Positions 1 to 7,069 of a stretch of 9,242 bases of DNA are shown piece after piece. Under the pieces are notes generated by a model. The model ran no database searches. It saw only the letters and a program-made list of their open reading frames with translations, and was not told the origin of the DNA. The stretch is from contig URYO01000038.1 in the NCBI GenBank assembly GCA_900552195.1, positions 1-9,242 of the forward strand. Direction: 5' to 3'. This DNA is from an uncultured Sutterella sp. Its GTDB lineage: Bacteria > Pseudomonadota > Gammaproteobacteria > Burkholderiales > Burkholderiaceae_F. Position numbers and translations under genes: made by a program. The first letter of the stretch is position 1; every line of letters starts with the position of its first letter.

Positions 1-105
1 TTCTTCCTCGGCGAACACGGCTGGTTCGACAAGCGCTTCATGTACGAGGAATGCCAGCGCATGCCGCTTATCATCCGTTTGAGCCGCACGTTCTTCAAGT
101 TTTAA
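1..105 (+). pseudogene. Type I sulfatase fragment, cut off at a junction with mutS
   Basis: Frame 1 of the + strand reads [17 protein letters not shown], then CQRMPLIIR (codons at 1-78). This is the conserved LGEHGW(F/Y)DKRFMYEE...R(M/T)PL(I/L)(I/V)R block of formylglycine-dependent sulfatases, which cleave sulfate esters from glycans and other substrates. After Arg26 the resemblance stops. Eight more codons, which are antisense mutS sequence, lead to a TAA at 103-105, so the C-terminal part normally following this block is absent. The upstream part, including the catalytic Cys/Ser motif, lies outside the window. Codons 1-26 end in G or C in 22 of 26 cases, richer than the neighbouring mutS codons appear. 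This could be the remnant of a genuine rearrangement, or foreign DNA joined during assembly or library preparation. The identity of the motif is secure; its biological reality at this locus is not. Confidence 0.7.
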
Positions 106-2523
106 GAGCACCTTCTGTGCACCTCGAATCACACTTCTCGGAATGCCCGCCAGCTTGGCCACAGCGATACCGTAGCTTTGATTGGCGGCGCCGGGTCGGA
201 TTTCGTGCAGGAAGACAATGTTCTTCGAACTTTCAGCGGCCGCCACATGAACGTTGACGACATCTGGGAGCGTCTTTTCTAACTGCGTCAGCTCAAAATA
301 ATGCGTTGCAAACAGCGTCAGGCTTCTGCAGTTCACAACTAAATCTTCCGCGATTGCGGCTGCCAAAGACAATCCGTCAAAGGTAGAAGTTCCGCGTCCG
401 ACTTCGTCCATAAGGACTAGGCTCTTATCGGTCGCCTGGCGGAGGATCAAAGCGGTTTCGGTCATCTCCACCATGAACGTGGAAAGTCCCCTTGCCAGAT
501 CGTCTGCGGCACCGATACGAGTCAGAATTTTATCGATGACGCCGATGTCCGCGCTCTCTGCGGGAACAAAGCTACCGCTGTAAGCTAAAAGAACAATCAG
601 CGCGATGGAACGCATGTACGTTGATTTACCACCCATGTTCGGTCCGGTAATGATGTGCAGACGGTGCTGGGCATCGAGGTCGCAGTCATTCGGTACGTAG
701 TTCTCGATCGTTTCTTCGACAACCGGGTGTCGGGCACCCTTAATCTCCACAGAGGTCACCGGAACAAAATTCGGTTTAATCCAGCGGTAGGTATCGGCGT
801 GCTGAGCAAAAGAAGAAAGCGCATCAAGGACGCTGACGCCGTGAGCGGAATTCAAAAGATCCTGGCAGAAGGGCTTGCACTTAAGAATGAGCTCTTCGTA
901 AAGCTGCTTTTCCAAAGCTTTGGATCGTTCCTCTGCGCTGACGGCTTTGTCCTCAAATGCTTTGAGTTCTGGCGTGATGTAGCGTTCAACGTTTTTGAGG
1001 GTTTGGCGCCGGCGGTAATCCGCTGGGACTTTATCAATTTGGCCTTTAGGGACTTCAATGAAATAGCCTTGAACGCTGTTGAATTCCACTCGAAGATTGG
1101 GAATGCCTGTTCGTTCTTTTTCACGGGCTTCGTAGTCAACTAAGAATTGACCGCCGTGATTTTTAAGGGCGCGAAGTTCGTCAAGCTCAGCATTAAATCC
1201 TTCGGCAATAACATTGCCGTCGCGGATAAAGGTGCTCGGTTCTTTTTTTAGAGAAGCGCAAAGAAGCTGATAAAGCTCTTCGGGGAGCGGCAGCTCTTCC
1301 GCGGTTTCTTTGAGAAGTTCGGAATCAAGATCCGACAGGTTCTCGGCTATTACATTGAGCGACGGCAGCGCGTCCCGCAAAGCAGCAAGTTCACGAGGTT
1401 TGACTGAGCCTAAAGCGATACGCGTAGCGGTTCGTTCAAAGTCGGGAATGCTTTTTAGGAACTCGTTAATGTTTTCCAGCTTTTCCATCGAGCCCAAAAG
1501 AATCTCGACAGCATCCGACCGTTTGGTGGCTTCAGACTGATCTCGACAGGGCGAAGTCAGCCAGGAAGCAAGACGGCGGCTTCCCATCGCCGTCCGGCAA
1601 TGGTCCAACGTCGAGAAGAGCGTATTGGTCTGCTCTCCACGCAGCGTACGGACAATTTCAAGGTTTCTGCGGGAGGCAGCATCAAGGCCTAAGTGGTCGT
1701 TGTCCGTCTCGCGGGTAATGGCCGTGATGTGCGTTAAGTCGGTTCCCTGGGTGGAACGGGCATATTCCGCTACCACTCCGGCCGCAGTAATCAAGAGGTC
1801 GGAGTCGGCGATTCCGAAAGGCTCAAGGGTGGAGGTTCCGAATTGCTTCAGCAGGGTCTTTTCTGCTCGAATTCGATCAAAGTGCCAGTCGGGAAGGGCA
1901 GATACAGAACGATCCGGGAAACGCTCTTCAGCAAGTTCGCGGTCATGGTCTGCAATCAAAATTTCAGACGGATTGATGCGTTCGATTTCGTTCAGAAGAC
2001 CGGCCTCGGTGGTTTCCATCGCCTTGAAGACACCGGAAGAAATCGTCATCCAGGCTAATCCGACAGCGCTTCCCTTGCCTTGAATGTACACGGCGAGCAG
2101 TGTGCTCTCCGAGCGGTCGTTGAGAAGGCTTTCGTCTGTCAGCGTTCCCGGCGTGATCGTACGAACCAGCTTTCTTTCCATCAAACCTTTGCCCGGGGTA
2201 CCGAGTTGCTCGCAGATGCCGACACTGAAGCCTTGATTGACCAAACGGACCAGATACTGATCCAGCGTCATGTAGGGAATGCCGGCCATTGGGATACGAG
2301 TCCCGGAGTTGGTGGACGAACGCGAAGTCAGCGTCAGCCCGAGCACTCTATGGACGAGTTCGGCGTCTTCGAAAAAAGTTTCGTAGAAGTCGCCCATTCG
2401 ATACATGATCAATAAGGTCGGATTGTCGCGTTTGATTTGAATAAACTGACGCATTGCAGGCGTAAAGCTCAGCAAATCCTGTTCACTAATATTGGCAATC
2501 GAGGCGATAGACTTGTCGGACAT
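1..2523 (-). CDS. mutS: DNA mismatch repair protein MutS, 3'-incomplete at the left edge
   Basis: MutS binds base mismatches and small loops as a clamp and recruits MutL using ATP. The ATG at 2523-2521 opens a frame that stays open to base 1 (841 codons). Visible landmarks: [14 protein letters not shown] with the mismatch-wedging Phe46-Tyr47-Glu48; IPMAGIPY and [12 protein letters not shown] of the N-terminal domain; Walker [10 protein letters not shown] at 626-634 (Lys633); the LSTFMVEM signature near 680-687; Walker B LVLMDE with Asp706-Glu707; then GRGTSTFDG, the FATHYFELT histidine switch, and [20 protein letters not shown]. The native sequence is convincing to about residue 812-815. The last codons (bases 1 to about 78) are the complement of a sulfatase coding segment and are probably not MutS. 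Since family members run to roughly 850 residues or more, the C-terminal tetramerisation tail is missing here. No good Shine-Dalgarno lies before the start. It sits 112 bases downstream of suhB behind a terminator, so it probably has its own promoter, though I found no convincing one. Confidence 0.95.
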   Translation of the reverse strand, partial: MSDKSIASIANISEQDLLSFTPAMRQFIQIKRDNPTLLIMYRMGDFYETFFEDAELVHRVLGLTLTSRSSTNSGTRIPMAGIPYMTLDQYLVRLVNQGFSVGICEQLGTPGKGLMERKLVRTITPGTLTDESLLNDRSESTLLAVYIQGKGSAVGLAWMTISSGVFKAMETTEAGLLNEIERINPSEILIADHDRELAEERFPDRSVSALPDWHFDRIRAEKTLLKQFGTSTLEPFGIADSDLLITAAGVVAEYARSTQGTDLTHITAITRETDNDHLGLDAASRRNLEIVRTLRGEQTNTLFSTLDHCRTAMGSRRLASWLTSPCRDQSEATKRSDAVEILLGSMEKLENINEFLKSIPDFERTATRIALGSVKPRELAALRDALPSLNVIAENLSDLDSELLKETAEELPLPEELYQLLCASLKKEPSTFIRDGNVIAEGFNAELDELRALKNHGGQFLVDYEAREKERTGIPNLRVEFNSVQGYFIEVPKGQIDKVPADYRRRQTLKNVERYITPELKAFEDKAVSAEERSKALEKQLYEELILKCKPFCQDLLNSAHGVSVLDALSSFAQHADTYRWIKPNFVPVTSVEIKGARHPVVEETIENYVPNDCDLDAQHRLHIITGPNMGGKSTYMRSIALIVLLAYSGSFVPAESADIGVIDKILTRIGAADDLARGLSTFMVEMTETALILRQATDKSLVLMDEVGRGTSTFDGLSLAAAIAEDLVVNCRSLTLFATHYFELTQLEKTLPDVVNVHVAAAESSKNIVFLHEIRPGAANQSYGIAVAKLAGIPRSVIRGAQKVLLKLEERAAQTDDKRHALAFLVHEALVEPAVFAEEE

Positions 2524-2581
2524 TGATACTTGGATAATAAGTGGCGTTCGTTGATGATATCTCAACGGACAAAAAATCGAT

Positions 2582-2615
2582 AAAAAAAGCCTTCGGACGG
2601 TTCGCCGAAGGCTTT
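2582..2615 (-). terminator. Intrinsic terminator of suhB
   Basis: A perfect 11-bp stem (AAAGCCTTCGG at 2586-2596 pairing with CCGAAGGCTTT at 2605-2615) has an 8-nt loop. On the minus strand it is followed by a run of seven T (complement of 2582-2588). It starts about 20 bases past the suhB stop codon and lies between suhB and the mutS start, so it should separate the two transcription units. Confidence 0.9.
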
Positions 2616-2635
2616 ATCAAAATTTGCGCTAAGGA

Positions 2636-3565
2636 TTAAGCTTGGCGGCCCTGAATGACGTTAACCATTTCCGGGAAGATCTTCGGAGCGGCGGCAATGA
2701 TTTCGCCTTTCTGAAGATAATCACCTTCGCCGGAGAAGTCGGTAACGAAGGCGCCGGCTTCACGGGCAATCAGTGCACCGGCAGCGATATCCCAAATCTT
2801 GATGCCTTTTTCCCAGTAGCCGTCAAAGCGGCCGCAGGCTGTCCAGCAAAGATCAAGAGCAGCAGAACCGATGCGGCGCAGACCGCAGGTCTTTTCCATC
2901 ATGACCTTCATGGACTTGATGTAAGCATCGTAGTTATCGCCTTCGCGGAAGGGGAAGCCGGTGGCAAGCAGGGCATCCTGCATGGAATTGCAGCCGGAGA
3001 CGCGGATACGGCGGGAATCAAGGTAAGCACCTTTGCCTTTGGTTGCGGTAAAGAGCTCATTGGCCATGGCGTGATAGACGACAGCATGGAGCGGCTGACC
3101 GTTTTTCAGCAGAGCGATGGAAACGGCAAACTGAGGAATTCCGTGAATAAAGTTCGTCGTGCCGTCGAGCGGATCAATGACCCAAGTGTATTCGGCGTCT
3201 TTCTTGCCGCTCTCACCGGTTTCTTCACCGAGGAATGCGTGATCGGGGTAGGCGGTCTTAAGTGTTTCTACAATGACGCGTTCGCATTCTTTGTCCACTT
3301 CAGTGACATAGTCGCCGAGACTCTTGTTCGAGATCTGAAGATTGCTGCGGTCACGGAAAGCGATGACCTGAATCTTGCCGGCGTCGCGAGCGGCCTTAAT
3401 TGCCATGTTGAGCATGCCTTCATTCTGCATCGGCAGAGATGGAGCAGGGCGGTAATGTTTCTTCTGATCGCCGTTTTCAGCGCTTTTACGGCTGGTGGAG
3501 CGAGGAGCGCGCTTTTTATCGGTGGCCTTTGTCGTTTTTGCCATCGGCTTAGTTGTGGTTGCCAT
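2636..3565 (-). CDS. suhB: SuhB-type inositol-1-monophosphatase family protein with a basic N-terminal extension
   Basis: 309 aa. This family hydrolyses inositol monophosphates using Mg2+; E. coli SuhB also joins the Nus-factor complex that promotes rRNA transcription antitermination. Metal-site motifs are complete: GEETGE at 113-118, DPLDGTTNF at 131-139 (Asp131, Asp134) and WDIAAG at 258-263 (Asp259). LLATGFPFR (199-207) and RRIGSAALDL (230-239) also match SuhB well. Homology to E. coli SuhB begins only around MLNMAIKAAR at residue 51. The preceding ~50 residues are rich in Lys, Thr, Ser, Arg and Ala, look disordered, and resemble a nucleic-acid-binding tail. A start at Met51 would give the usual family length. 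However, AGAGGA sits 4 nt before the upstream ATG, so I prefer the long form. It is transcribed divergently from trmJ and ends at a strong terminator. The phosphatase assignment is firm; a role for the tail is inference. Confidence 0.93.
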   Translation of the reverse strand: MATTTKPMAKTTKATDKKRAPRSTSRKSAENGDQKKHYRPAPSLPMQNEGMLNMAIKAARDAGKIQVIAFRDRSNLQISNKSLGDYVTEVDKECERVIVETLKTAYPDHAFLGEETGESGKKDAEYTWVIDPLDGTTNFIHGIPQFAVSIALLKNGQPLHAVVYHAMANELFTATKGKGAYLDSRRIRVSGCNSMQDALLATGFPFREGDNYDAYIKSMKVMMEKTCGLRRIGSAALDLCWTACGRFDGYWEKGIKIWDIAAGALIAREAGAFVTDFSGEGDYLQKGEIIAAAPKIFPEMVNVIQGRQA

Positions 3566-3569
3566 TTAT

Positions 3570-3575
3570 TCCTCT
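3570..3575 (-). promoter_or_regulatory. Ribosome binding site of suhB (supports the long start)
   Basis: On the minus strand AGAGGA is followed by ATAA and then the ATG at 3565-3563. A good Shine-Dalgarno at this distance supports initiation at the upstream ATG and therefore translation of the basic N-terminal extension. Confidence 0.7.
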
Positions 3576-3584
3576 GATGAACTT

Positions 3585-3613
3585 TTTATGCACCGCCTCA
3601 GCGGTGAAGTAAA
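3585..3613 (-). promoter_or_regulatory. Candidate suhB promoter with a palindrome in its spacer
   Basis: On the minus strand, TTTACT (complement of 3608-3613) and CATAAA (complement of 3585-3590) are separated by 17 nt. Each matches the sigma-70 consensus at 4 of 6 positions. The inverted repeat CACCGC-CTCA-GCGGTG at 3591-3606 fills almost the whole spacer. A start about 7 nt downstream would give a very short leader ending in the AGAGGA ribosome site. The hexamers are weak, so the promoter is tentative; the inverted repeat itself is plain in the sequence and could be an operator. It also lies 47-62 bases upstream of the divergent trmJ start, so it could affect both genes. Confidence 0.35.
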
Positions 3614-3652
3614 CTTTAGAGTCAGAAATTTTACCTCAAGAGACAGTAGTTT

Positions 3653-4450
3653 ATGGACTTCCTTCCCCAACGAGGGCGTATCCGCTTCGTTCTCGTTTCA
3701 CCCAGCCACCCGGGCAATATCGGCTCTGCCGCAAGGGCGATTAAGACCATGGGATTTGACCGTCTATACGTCGTGAGCCCCCGTCATCCCGAGTACCGCA
3801 CCGATCCGGATGCAATTGCTTTTTCTACTCATGCTGTCGATGTTCTTCAAAACAGCGTCTGTACTGAGACACTTTTAGAAGCGTTAAAAGATGTTTCTTT
3901 TGCCTGTGCGCTCTCCGGCTACGATCGGGAATTCGGACCTCCTCTGGCAGACTTGCAGACTTCCTGCGAAATGGTCAAGACATGTTTGGAAGAAAATCCT
4001 CAGGAAGAAATCGCCTTTGTCTTCGGAACGGAAAGAAGCGGCCTGACGAACGAAGAGATGATGCTCTGTCAGCTCTGTACCGCTATCCCGGCTAATCCTG
4101 AATGCGATTCCCTGAATCTGGCCCAGGCTATGCAGGTGACGGCTTATCAGGCTCAGCAGACACTTCGCGGAAGAGCCTTGGATGCGCATGCCAGCCGTTT
4201 TGAAGGTGAGGCGCCCGCAAGTGTGGAAGCCATTGAAGGGCTCTATGAACACCTTGAAGAGGCAATGATCGCCTGCGGAGCTCTGAATCCCGAACGTCCT
4301 AAGCTGATGATGCCCAAACTGAAAAGAATTTTGTCCCGTTCCGGTTTAAGCGTACCCGATGTCGATAGGCTTAGGGGGATCTGCGCTGCGATTATTTGTC
4401 CGCGGGCGGAACGCAGCGGAAGAAAATCGAAAAAAGACGGACAGCAATAA
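3653..4450 (+). CDS. trmJ: tRNA (cytidine/uridine-32-2'-O-)-methyltransferase TrmJ
   Basis: 265 aa. TrmJ is a SPOUT-fold enzyme that uses S-adenosylmethionine to 2'-O-methylate nucleotide 32 in the anticodon loop of several tRNAs. The three SPOUT motifs are present: [16 protein letters not shown] at 19-34, [12 protein letters not shown] at 124-135, and the knot segment [18 protein letters not shown] at 145-162. Residues about 190-248 match the TrmJ C-terminal region ([15 protein letters not shown], then KLKRILSRS and LRGICAAI), which separates it from TrmL-type and other SpoU enzymes. A short Lys/Arg/Ser-rich tail follows. The start is fixed by an in-frame TAG at 3647-3649, two codons upstream. 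The ribosome site is weak (AAGAGA further upstream). It is the first gene of an operon with cysE, 17 nt apart, and is divergent from suhB. Confidence 0.93.
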   Translation: MDFLPQRGRIRFVLVSPSHPGNIGSAARAIKTMGFDRLYVVSPRHPEYRTDPDAIAFSTHAVDVLQNSVCTETLLEALKDVSFACALSGYDREFGPPLADLQTSCEMVKTCLEENPQEEIAFVFGTERSGLTNEEMMLCQLCTAIPANPECDSLNLAQAMQVTAYQAQQTLRGRALDAHASRFEGEAPASVEAIEGLYEHLEEAMIACGALNPERPKLMMPKLKRILSRSGLSVPDVDRLRGICAAIICPRAERSGRKSKKDGQQ

Positions 4451-4457
4451 GAGATTC

Positions 4458-4463
4458 AGAGGG
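4458..4463 (+). promoter_or_regulatory. Ribosome binding site that decides the cysE start
   Basis: AGAGGG is followed by AAGG and then ATG at 4468. It lies inside the 17-nt gap after the trmJ stop. It favours this start over an in-frame ATG at 4396, which would overlap the trmJ 3' end by 55 bases and add 24 residues unlike any CysE. Confidence 0.75.
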
Positions 4464-4467
4464 AAGG

Positions 4468-5166
4468 ATGTTTTCGAGAATCAAAGGAGATGTCAACTCC
4501 ATTTATGAAAGGGATCCTGCCGCGCGTTCACGCTGGGAGGTTCTTCTTTGCTACCCCGGACTGCATGCCATCATTGCACACCGAGTGGCACACTGGCTGT
4601 GGAATAAAGACTGGAAGGTAAGCGCAAGAGCACTTTCCCAGTGCAACCGCTTCTTAACCGGAATTGAAATCCATCCGGCAGCAAAGATCGGAGACCGCGT
4701 GCTGATTGACCACGGCATGGGAGTCGTGATCGGAGAGACGGCTGAGGTCGGAGATGACTGCACGATTTATCACGGCGTCACGCTGGGCGGAACTTCTCTT
4801 GCCTCGGGAACAAAACGGCATCCGACGATCGGTAAAAACGTCATTGTTGGCGCCGGCGCCAAGATTCTCGGCGGTTTTGAAATCGGCGATAACTGCCGCA
4901 TCGGCAGTAACGCCGTGGTGATCAAGCCGCTCCCGCCCAACTCAACAGCTGTGGGCAACCCGGCTCGAATCGTGGATAAATCCAAGAAAGCGGTTCCGAA
5001 GAAAGAGCCTGAGCCTCAGCCTGACCCGAAAGCCCAGGTTCGTTTAGCTGCCTATGGCGTCGTTGCTAACGAAGAAGACCCGTACGTAGAGAAGATTAAA
5101 TCGCTCGAGAATTTGCTTCAGGAGCAGCAGGCACGTCTGGACGAAATGGAAAAGAAGATCAGCTAA
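4468..5166 (+). CDS. cysE: Serine O-acetyltransferase CysE, short-N-terminus form with a coiled-coil tail
   Basis: 232 aa. CysE transfers acetyl from acetyl-CoA to L-serine, giving O-acetylserine, the first committed step of cysteine synthesis in the cytoplasm. [20 protein letters not shown] and [20 protein letters not shown] form a short N-terminal helical part, much shorter than in E. coli. The left-handed beta-helix follows from about residue 64: [23 protein letters not shown] with Asp81-His82, [10 protein letters not shown] with His102, then [20 protein letters not shown] and AVGNPARIV. Past residue 170 comes a Pro/Glu/Lys linker (about 173-188), then VRLAAYGV. A charged helix at 205-231 ([22 protein letters not shown]) has heptad-like spacing and is probably a coiled coil. 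The protein ends Lys-Ile-Ser, not in the terminal Ile that E. coli CysE inserts into cysteine synthase. It is the second gene after trmJ. No clear rho-independent signal with a U-run follows on this strand. Confidence 0.94.
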   Translation: MFSRIKGDVNSIYERDPAARSRWEVLLCYPGLHAIIAHRVAHWLWNKDWKVSARALSQCNRFLTGIEIHPAAKIGDRVLIDHGMGVVIGETAEVGDDCTIYHGVTLGGTSLASGTKRHPTIGKNVIVGAGAKILGGFEIGDNCRIGSNAVVIKPLPPNSTAVGNPARIVDKSKKAVPKKEPEPQPDPKAQVRLAAYGVVANEEDPYVEKIKSLENLLQEQQARLDEMEKKIS

Positions 5167-5194
5167 GCACACCTGATCTAAGCCCAAAACAAAA

Positions 5195-5216
5195 CGTGCA
5201 GCCCGAAGGCTGCACG
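5195..5216 (-). terminator. Intrinsic terminator of the acyl-CoA synthetase operon, possibly bidirectional
   Basis: A perfect 9-bp stem (CGTGCAGCC at 5195-5203 with GGCTGCACG at 5208-5216) is closed on the minus strand by a TTCG tetraloop on a C-G pair, a very stable hairpin type. The minus-strand sequence after it is TTTTGTTTT, so it should stop transcription from the synthetase genes. On the + strand the hairpin follows cysE by 28 bases but has no T-run, so any action there would be weaker. Confidence 0.85.
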
Positions 5217-5236
5217 AATCAAAGAATAATCTCTGA

Positions 5237-7069
5237 TTAAACGTTGTTCTGCGGGACGGTGTAGAGCTCGTCGATCTCAGCGCGGAGTTTTTCGCGGATG
5301 ATCGGACGGCGAAGCTTCATCGTGACCGTCAGACATCCGTTGTCAACGGTCCAATGTTCCTTCAACAGGCGAATATTTCGCGGAATACCGTACTGCGGGA
5401 AGCGAGAAGCAGCTTTCTTTAAACGCTTCAGCGCGGCCATGCGGATGTCGCGACGCATGAGCATGCGGTCGTCTGAAGGATCCACATTGAATTCCTTAGC
5501 AAACTTCTCCCACTCGGCTTCGTTGACGACAGCTAAAGCTGTGATGAAAGGACGAGCTTCGCCCACCACCATGACCTGCTCAAAAAGCGGATCTGTCTGA
5601 ATCGCAAGTTCCATGTCGGTCGGAGGAATCTTCTCTCCGGTGGAAGTTACGATGATTTCTTTGATTCGACCTTTGATGCGGATGCGGCCGGCATCCGACA
5701 AGTCAGCTTGGTCGCCCGTTCTGAACCAGCCGTCCTCGGTAAAGACTTCGGCTGTTGCGTCAGGACGCTTCCAGTAGCCTTTCATGACAGTCGGGCCTTT
5801 AACCTGCAGCTCTTCTATGTCTCCGAGACGAATTTGAAGTCCGGGAATCGGCTGTCCGACCGTGACGGGATTGTTGCAGTTCTCGCGATTCAAGGAAATA
5901 ACCGGAGAGGTCTCGGTCAGACCGTAACCCTGGCGCAGTTCAACGCCCATGGCGTTGTAGAAACGGCCGATAGCGTTGTTTAACGCGGCACCGCCGGCAA
6001 TCGCGATTCTCAATCGGCCTCCGAACACATCGCGGATCGGGAGCACGATGCGGCTTTCCAGCATCGGCCAAATGAAAGAATCAAGCCAGGAAGCGGAAGA
6101 AGAGGGAACGGCCAGGCCGTTACGGCGGCAGAATCTTCTCCAGCCGATCATTTCGGCTTGATCGGCAAGCGTGGCGGCAATGCTTCCCTTGGACTGAAGA
6201 CTCGCTTTGATGCGGCTATGAAACTGCTCAAAGACGCGAGGTACGGCCACAAAAATCGTCGGACGGATGATCTTCAGGTCTTCGGCAAGTTTTAAGACGG
6301 AGCGGGCAAAACCGACTTCGGCGCCTAAGAACAAAGTGAAGTAGAAAGTGACGGTTCTTTCGAACGTATGAGAAAACGGCAGGAAAGACAGGAAGACGTC
6401 ATCGGAACCGACGTCAATCACCTGAGAAAACGATTTCACGTTGCTTAAAACGTTATCGTGCGTGAGCATGACGCCTTTCGGTTTACCGGTGGTGCCTGAG
6501 GTGTAGACGATGGCAGCGAGGTCATCGGGATCAATCGAGACTTCTTTAAGGTCGGTGTTTTCTCCCTGTTTGAGCCAATCGGAAAGATTGACCACAGGGA
6601 CAGGAGAGTCTTCTGAAGCACCCTCGGCATCGTTTCCGGTCGTGACGACGAGTTTGAGGTACGGATATTCTTTTTGCGCGTTCAGCATGGCGTTCCAGCG
6701 CAGAGTACGCGGAACAAAAAGAATCTTAGCTTCCGAATTGTTCAGAATGAAAGCGCTGGAAGACGGCGTATCAACCGCGTGCAAAGGAACCGGAACCATG
6801 CCTTGCGAAAGGATGCTCAAGTCGCAGGCGGTTGCCGTGATGGAATTGGGCAACAGGACAGCTGCGTGGTCGCCTTTTGATAAGCCGGAGGCCGTAAAGG
6901 CTTTGCGCCAGCTGCGAACCATATCAGCGAATTCTTTCCAAGTTACGCTGATCCAAGTCTTAGATTTGTCGTCAAACTGGCGATAAGCAACCTTGTTCGG
7001 GCGAACTTTTTCGTTGATCGCGAGCAAGTCCGGAATGATGCGCATGTTGTTGAGGTTGTCAGCTGTCAT
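5237..7069 (-). CDS. Long-chain acyl-CoA synthetase (AMP-forming), downstream paralogue
   Basis: 610 aa. It is an ANL-superfamily adenylating enzyme that should join a free fatty acid to CoA through an acyl-AMP intermediate. Motifs in order: P-loop YTSGTTGKPKG at 189-199; FLPFSHTFERT at 229-239, typical of the FAA1 (COG1022) long-chain branch; VAVPRVFE around 274-281; GYGLTETSP at 381-389; TGD at 451-453; and the hinge block KGRIKEIIVTSTGEK at 466-480. In the A10 region the neighbour's LTPTLKLKR is replaced by LTVTMKLRR (580-588). The lysine (585) that should catalyse adenylation is kept, so it is probably active. Its ATG directly abuts the stop of the upstream paralogue (TAAATG), with GGAAAG just before the stop, so translation is probably coupled. 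It is the last gene before a strong terminator. Chain-length preference cannot be read from the sequence. The fatty acid may go to beta-oxidation or to lipid synthesis; no other such genes lie here. Confidence 0.9.
   Translation of the reverse strand: MTADNLNNMRIIPDLLAINEKVRPNKVAYRQFDDKSKTWISVTWKEFADMVRSWRKAFTASGLSKGDHAAVLLPNSITATACDLSILSQGMVPVPLHAVDTPSSSAFILNNSEAKILFVPRTLRWNAMLNAQKEYPYLKLVVTTGNDAEGASEDSPVPVVNLSDWLKQGENTDLKEVSIDPDDLAAIVYTSGTTGKPKGVMLTHDNVLSNVKSFSQVIDVGSDDVFLSFLPFSHTFERTVTFYFTLFLGAEVGFARSVLKLAEDLKIIRPTIFVAVPRVFEQFHSRIKASLQSKGSIAATLADQAEMIGWRRFCRRNGLAVPSSSASWLDSFIWPMLESRIVLPIRDVFGGRLRIAIAGGAALNNAIGRFYNAMGVELRQGYGLTETSPVISLNRENCNNPVTVGQPIPGLQIRLGDIEELQVKGPTVMKGYWKRPDATAEVFTEDGWFRTGDQADLSDAGRIRIKGRIKEIIVTSTGEKIPPTDMELAIQTDPLFEQVMVVGEARPFITALAVVNEAEWEKFAKEFNVDPSDDRMLMRRDIRMAALKRLKKAASRFPQYGIPRNIRLLKEHWTVDNGCLTVTMKLRRPIIREKLRAEIDELYTVPQNNV

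Noticed and set aside
655..2415. Several + strand open frames of 70-160 codons across the mutS region
   Set aside because: All lie antisense to MutS sequence with continuous family motifs. None shows recognisable domains or a start signal.
2524..2580. Possible mutS promoter (TTGAGA and TATTAT on the minus strand)
   Set aside because: The spacing is 20 nt, too long for a normal sigma-70 promoter, and no better pair was found. A promoter is expected here but I cannot place it.
2642..3577. A 311-codon open frame on the + strand, nearly coextensive with suhB
   Set aside because: It is the complement of a well-supported suhB gene with all catalytic motifs. The translated product resembles no family I know and has no ribosome site; it arises from codon bias of the real gene.
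4396..4467. Upstream in-frame ATG adding 24 residues to CysE
   Set aside because: It overlaps the trmJ 3' end by 55 bases, adds residues foreign to the family, and a clear ribosome site serves the ATG at 4468.
4847..4862. 16-bp perfect palindrome TTGGCGCC-GGCGCCAA in cysE
   Set aside because: It encodes the Val-Gly-Ala-Gly-Ala-Lys turn of the beta-helix; repeated Gly/Ala codons produce such GC-rich symmetry without any extra function.
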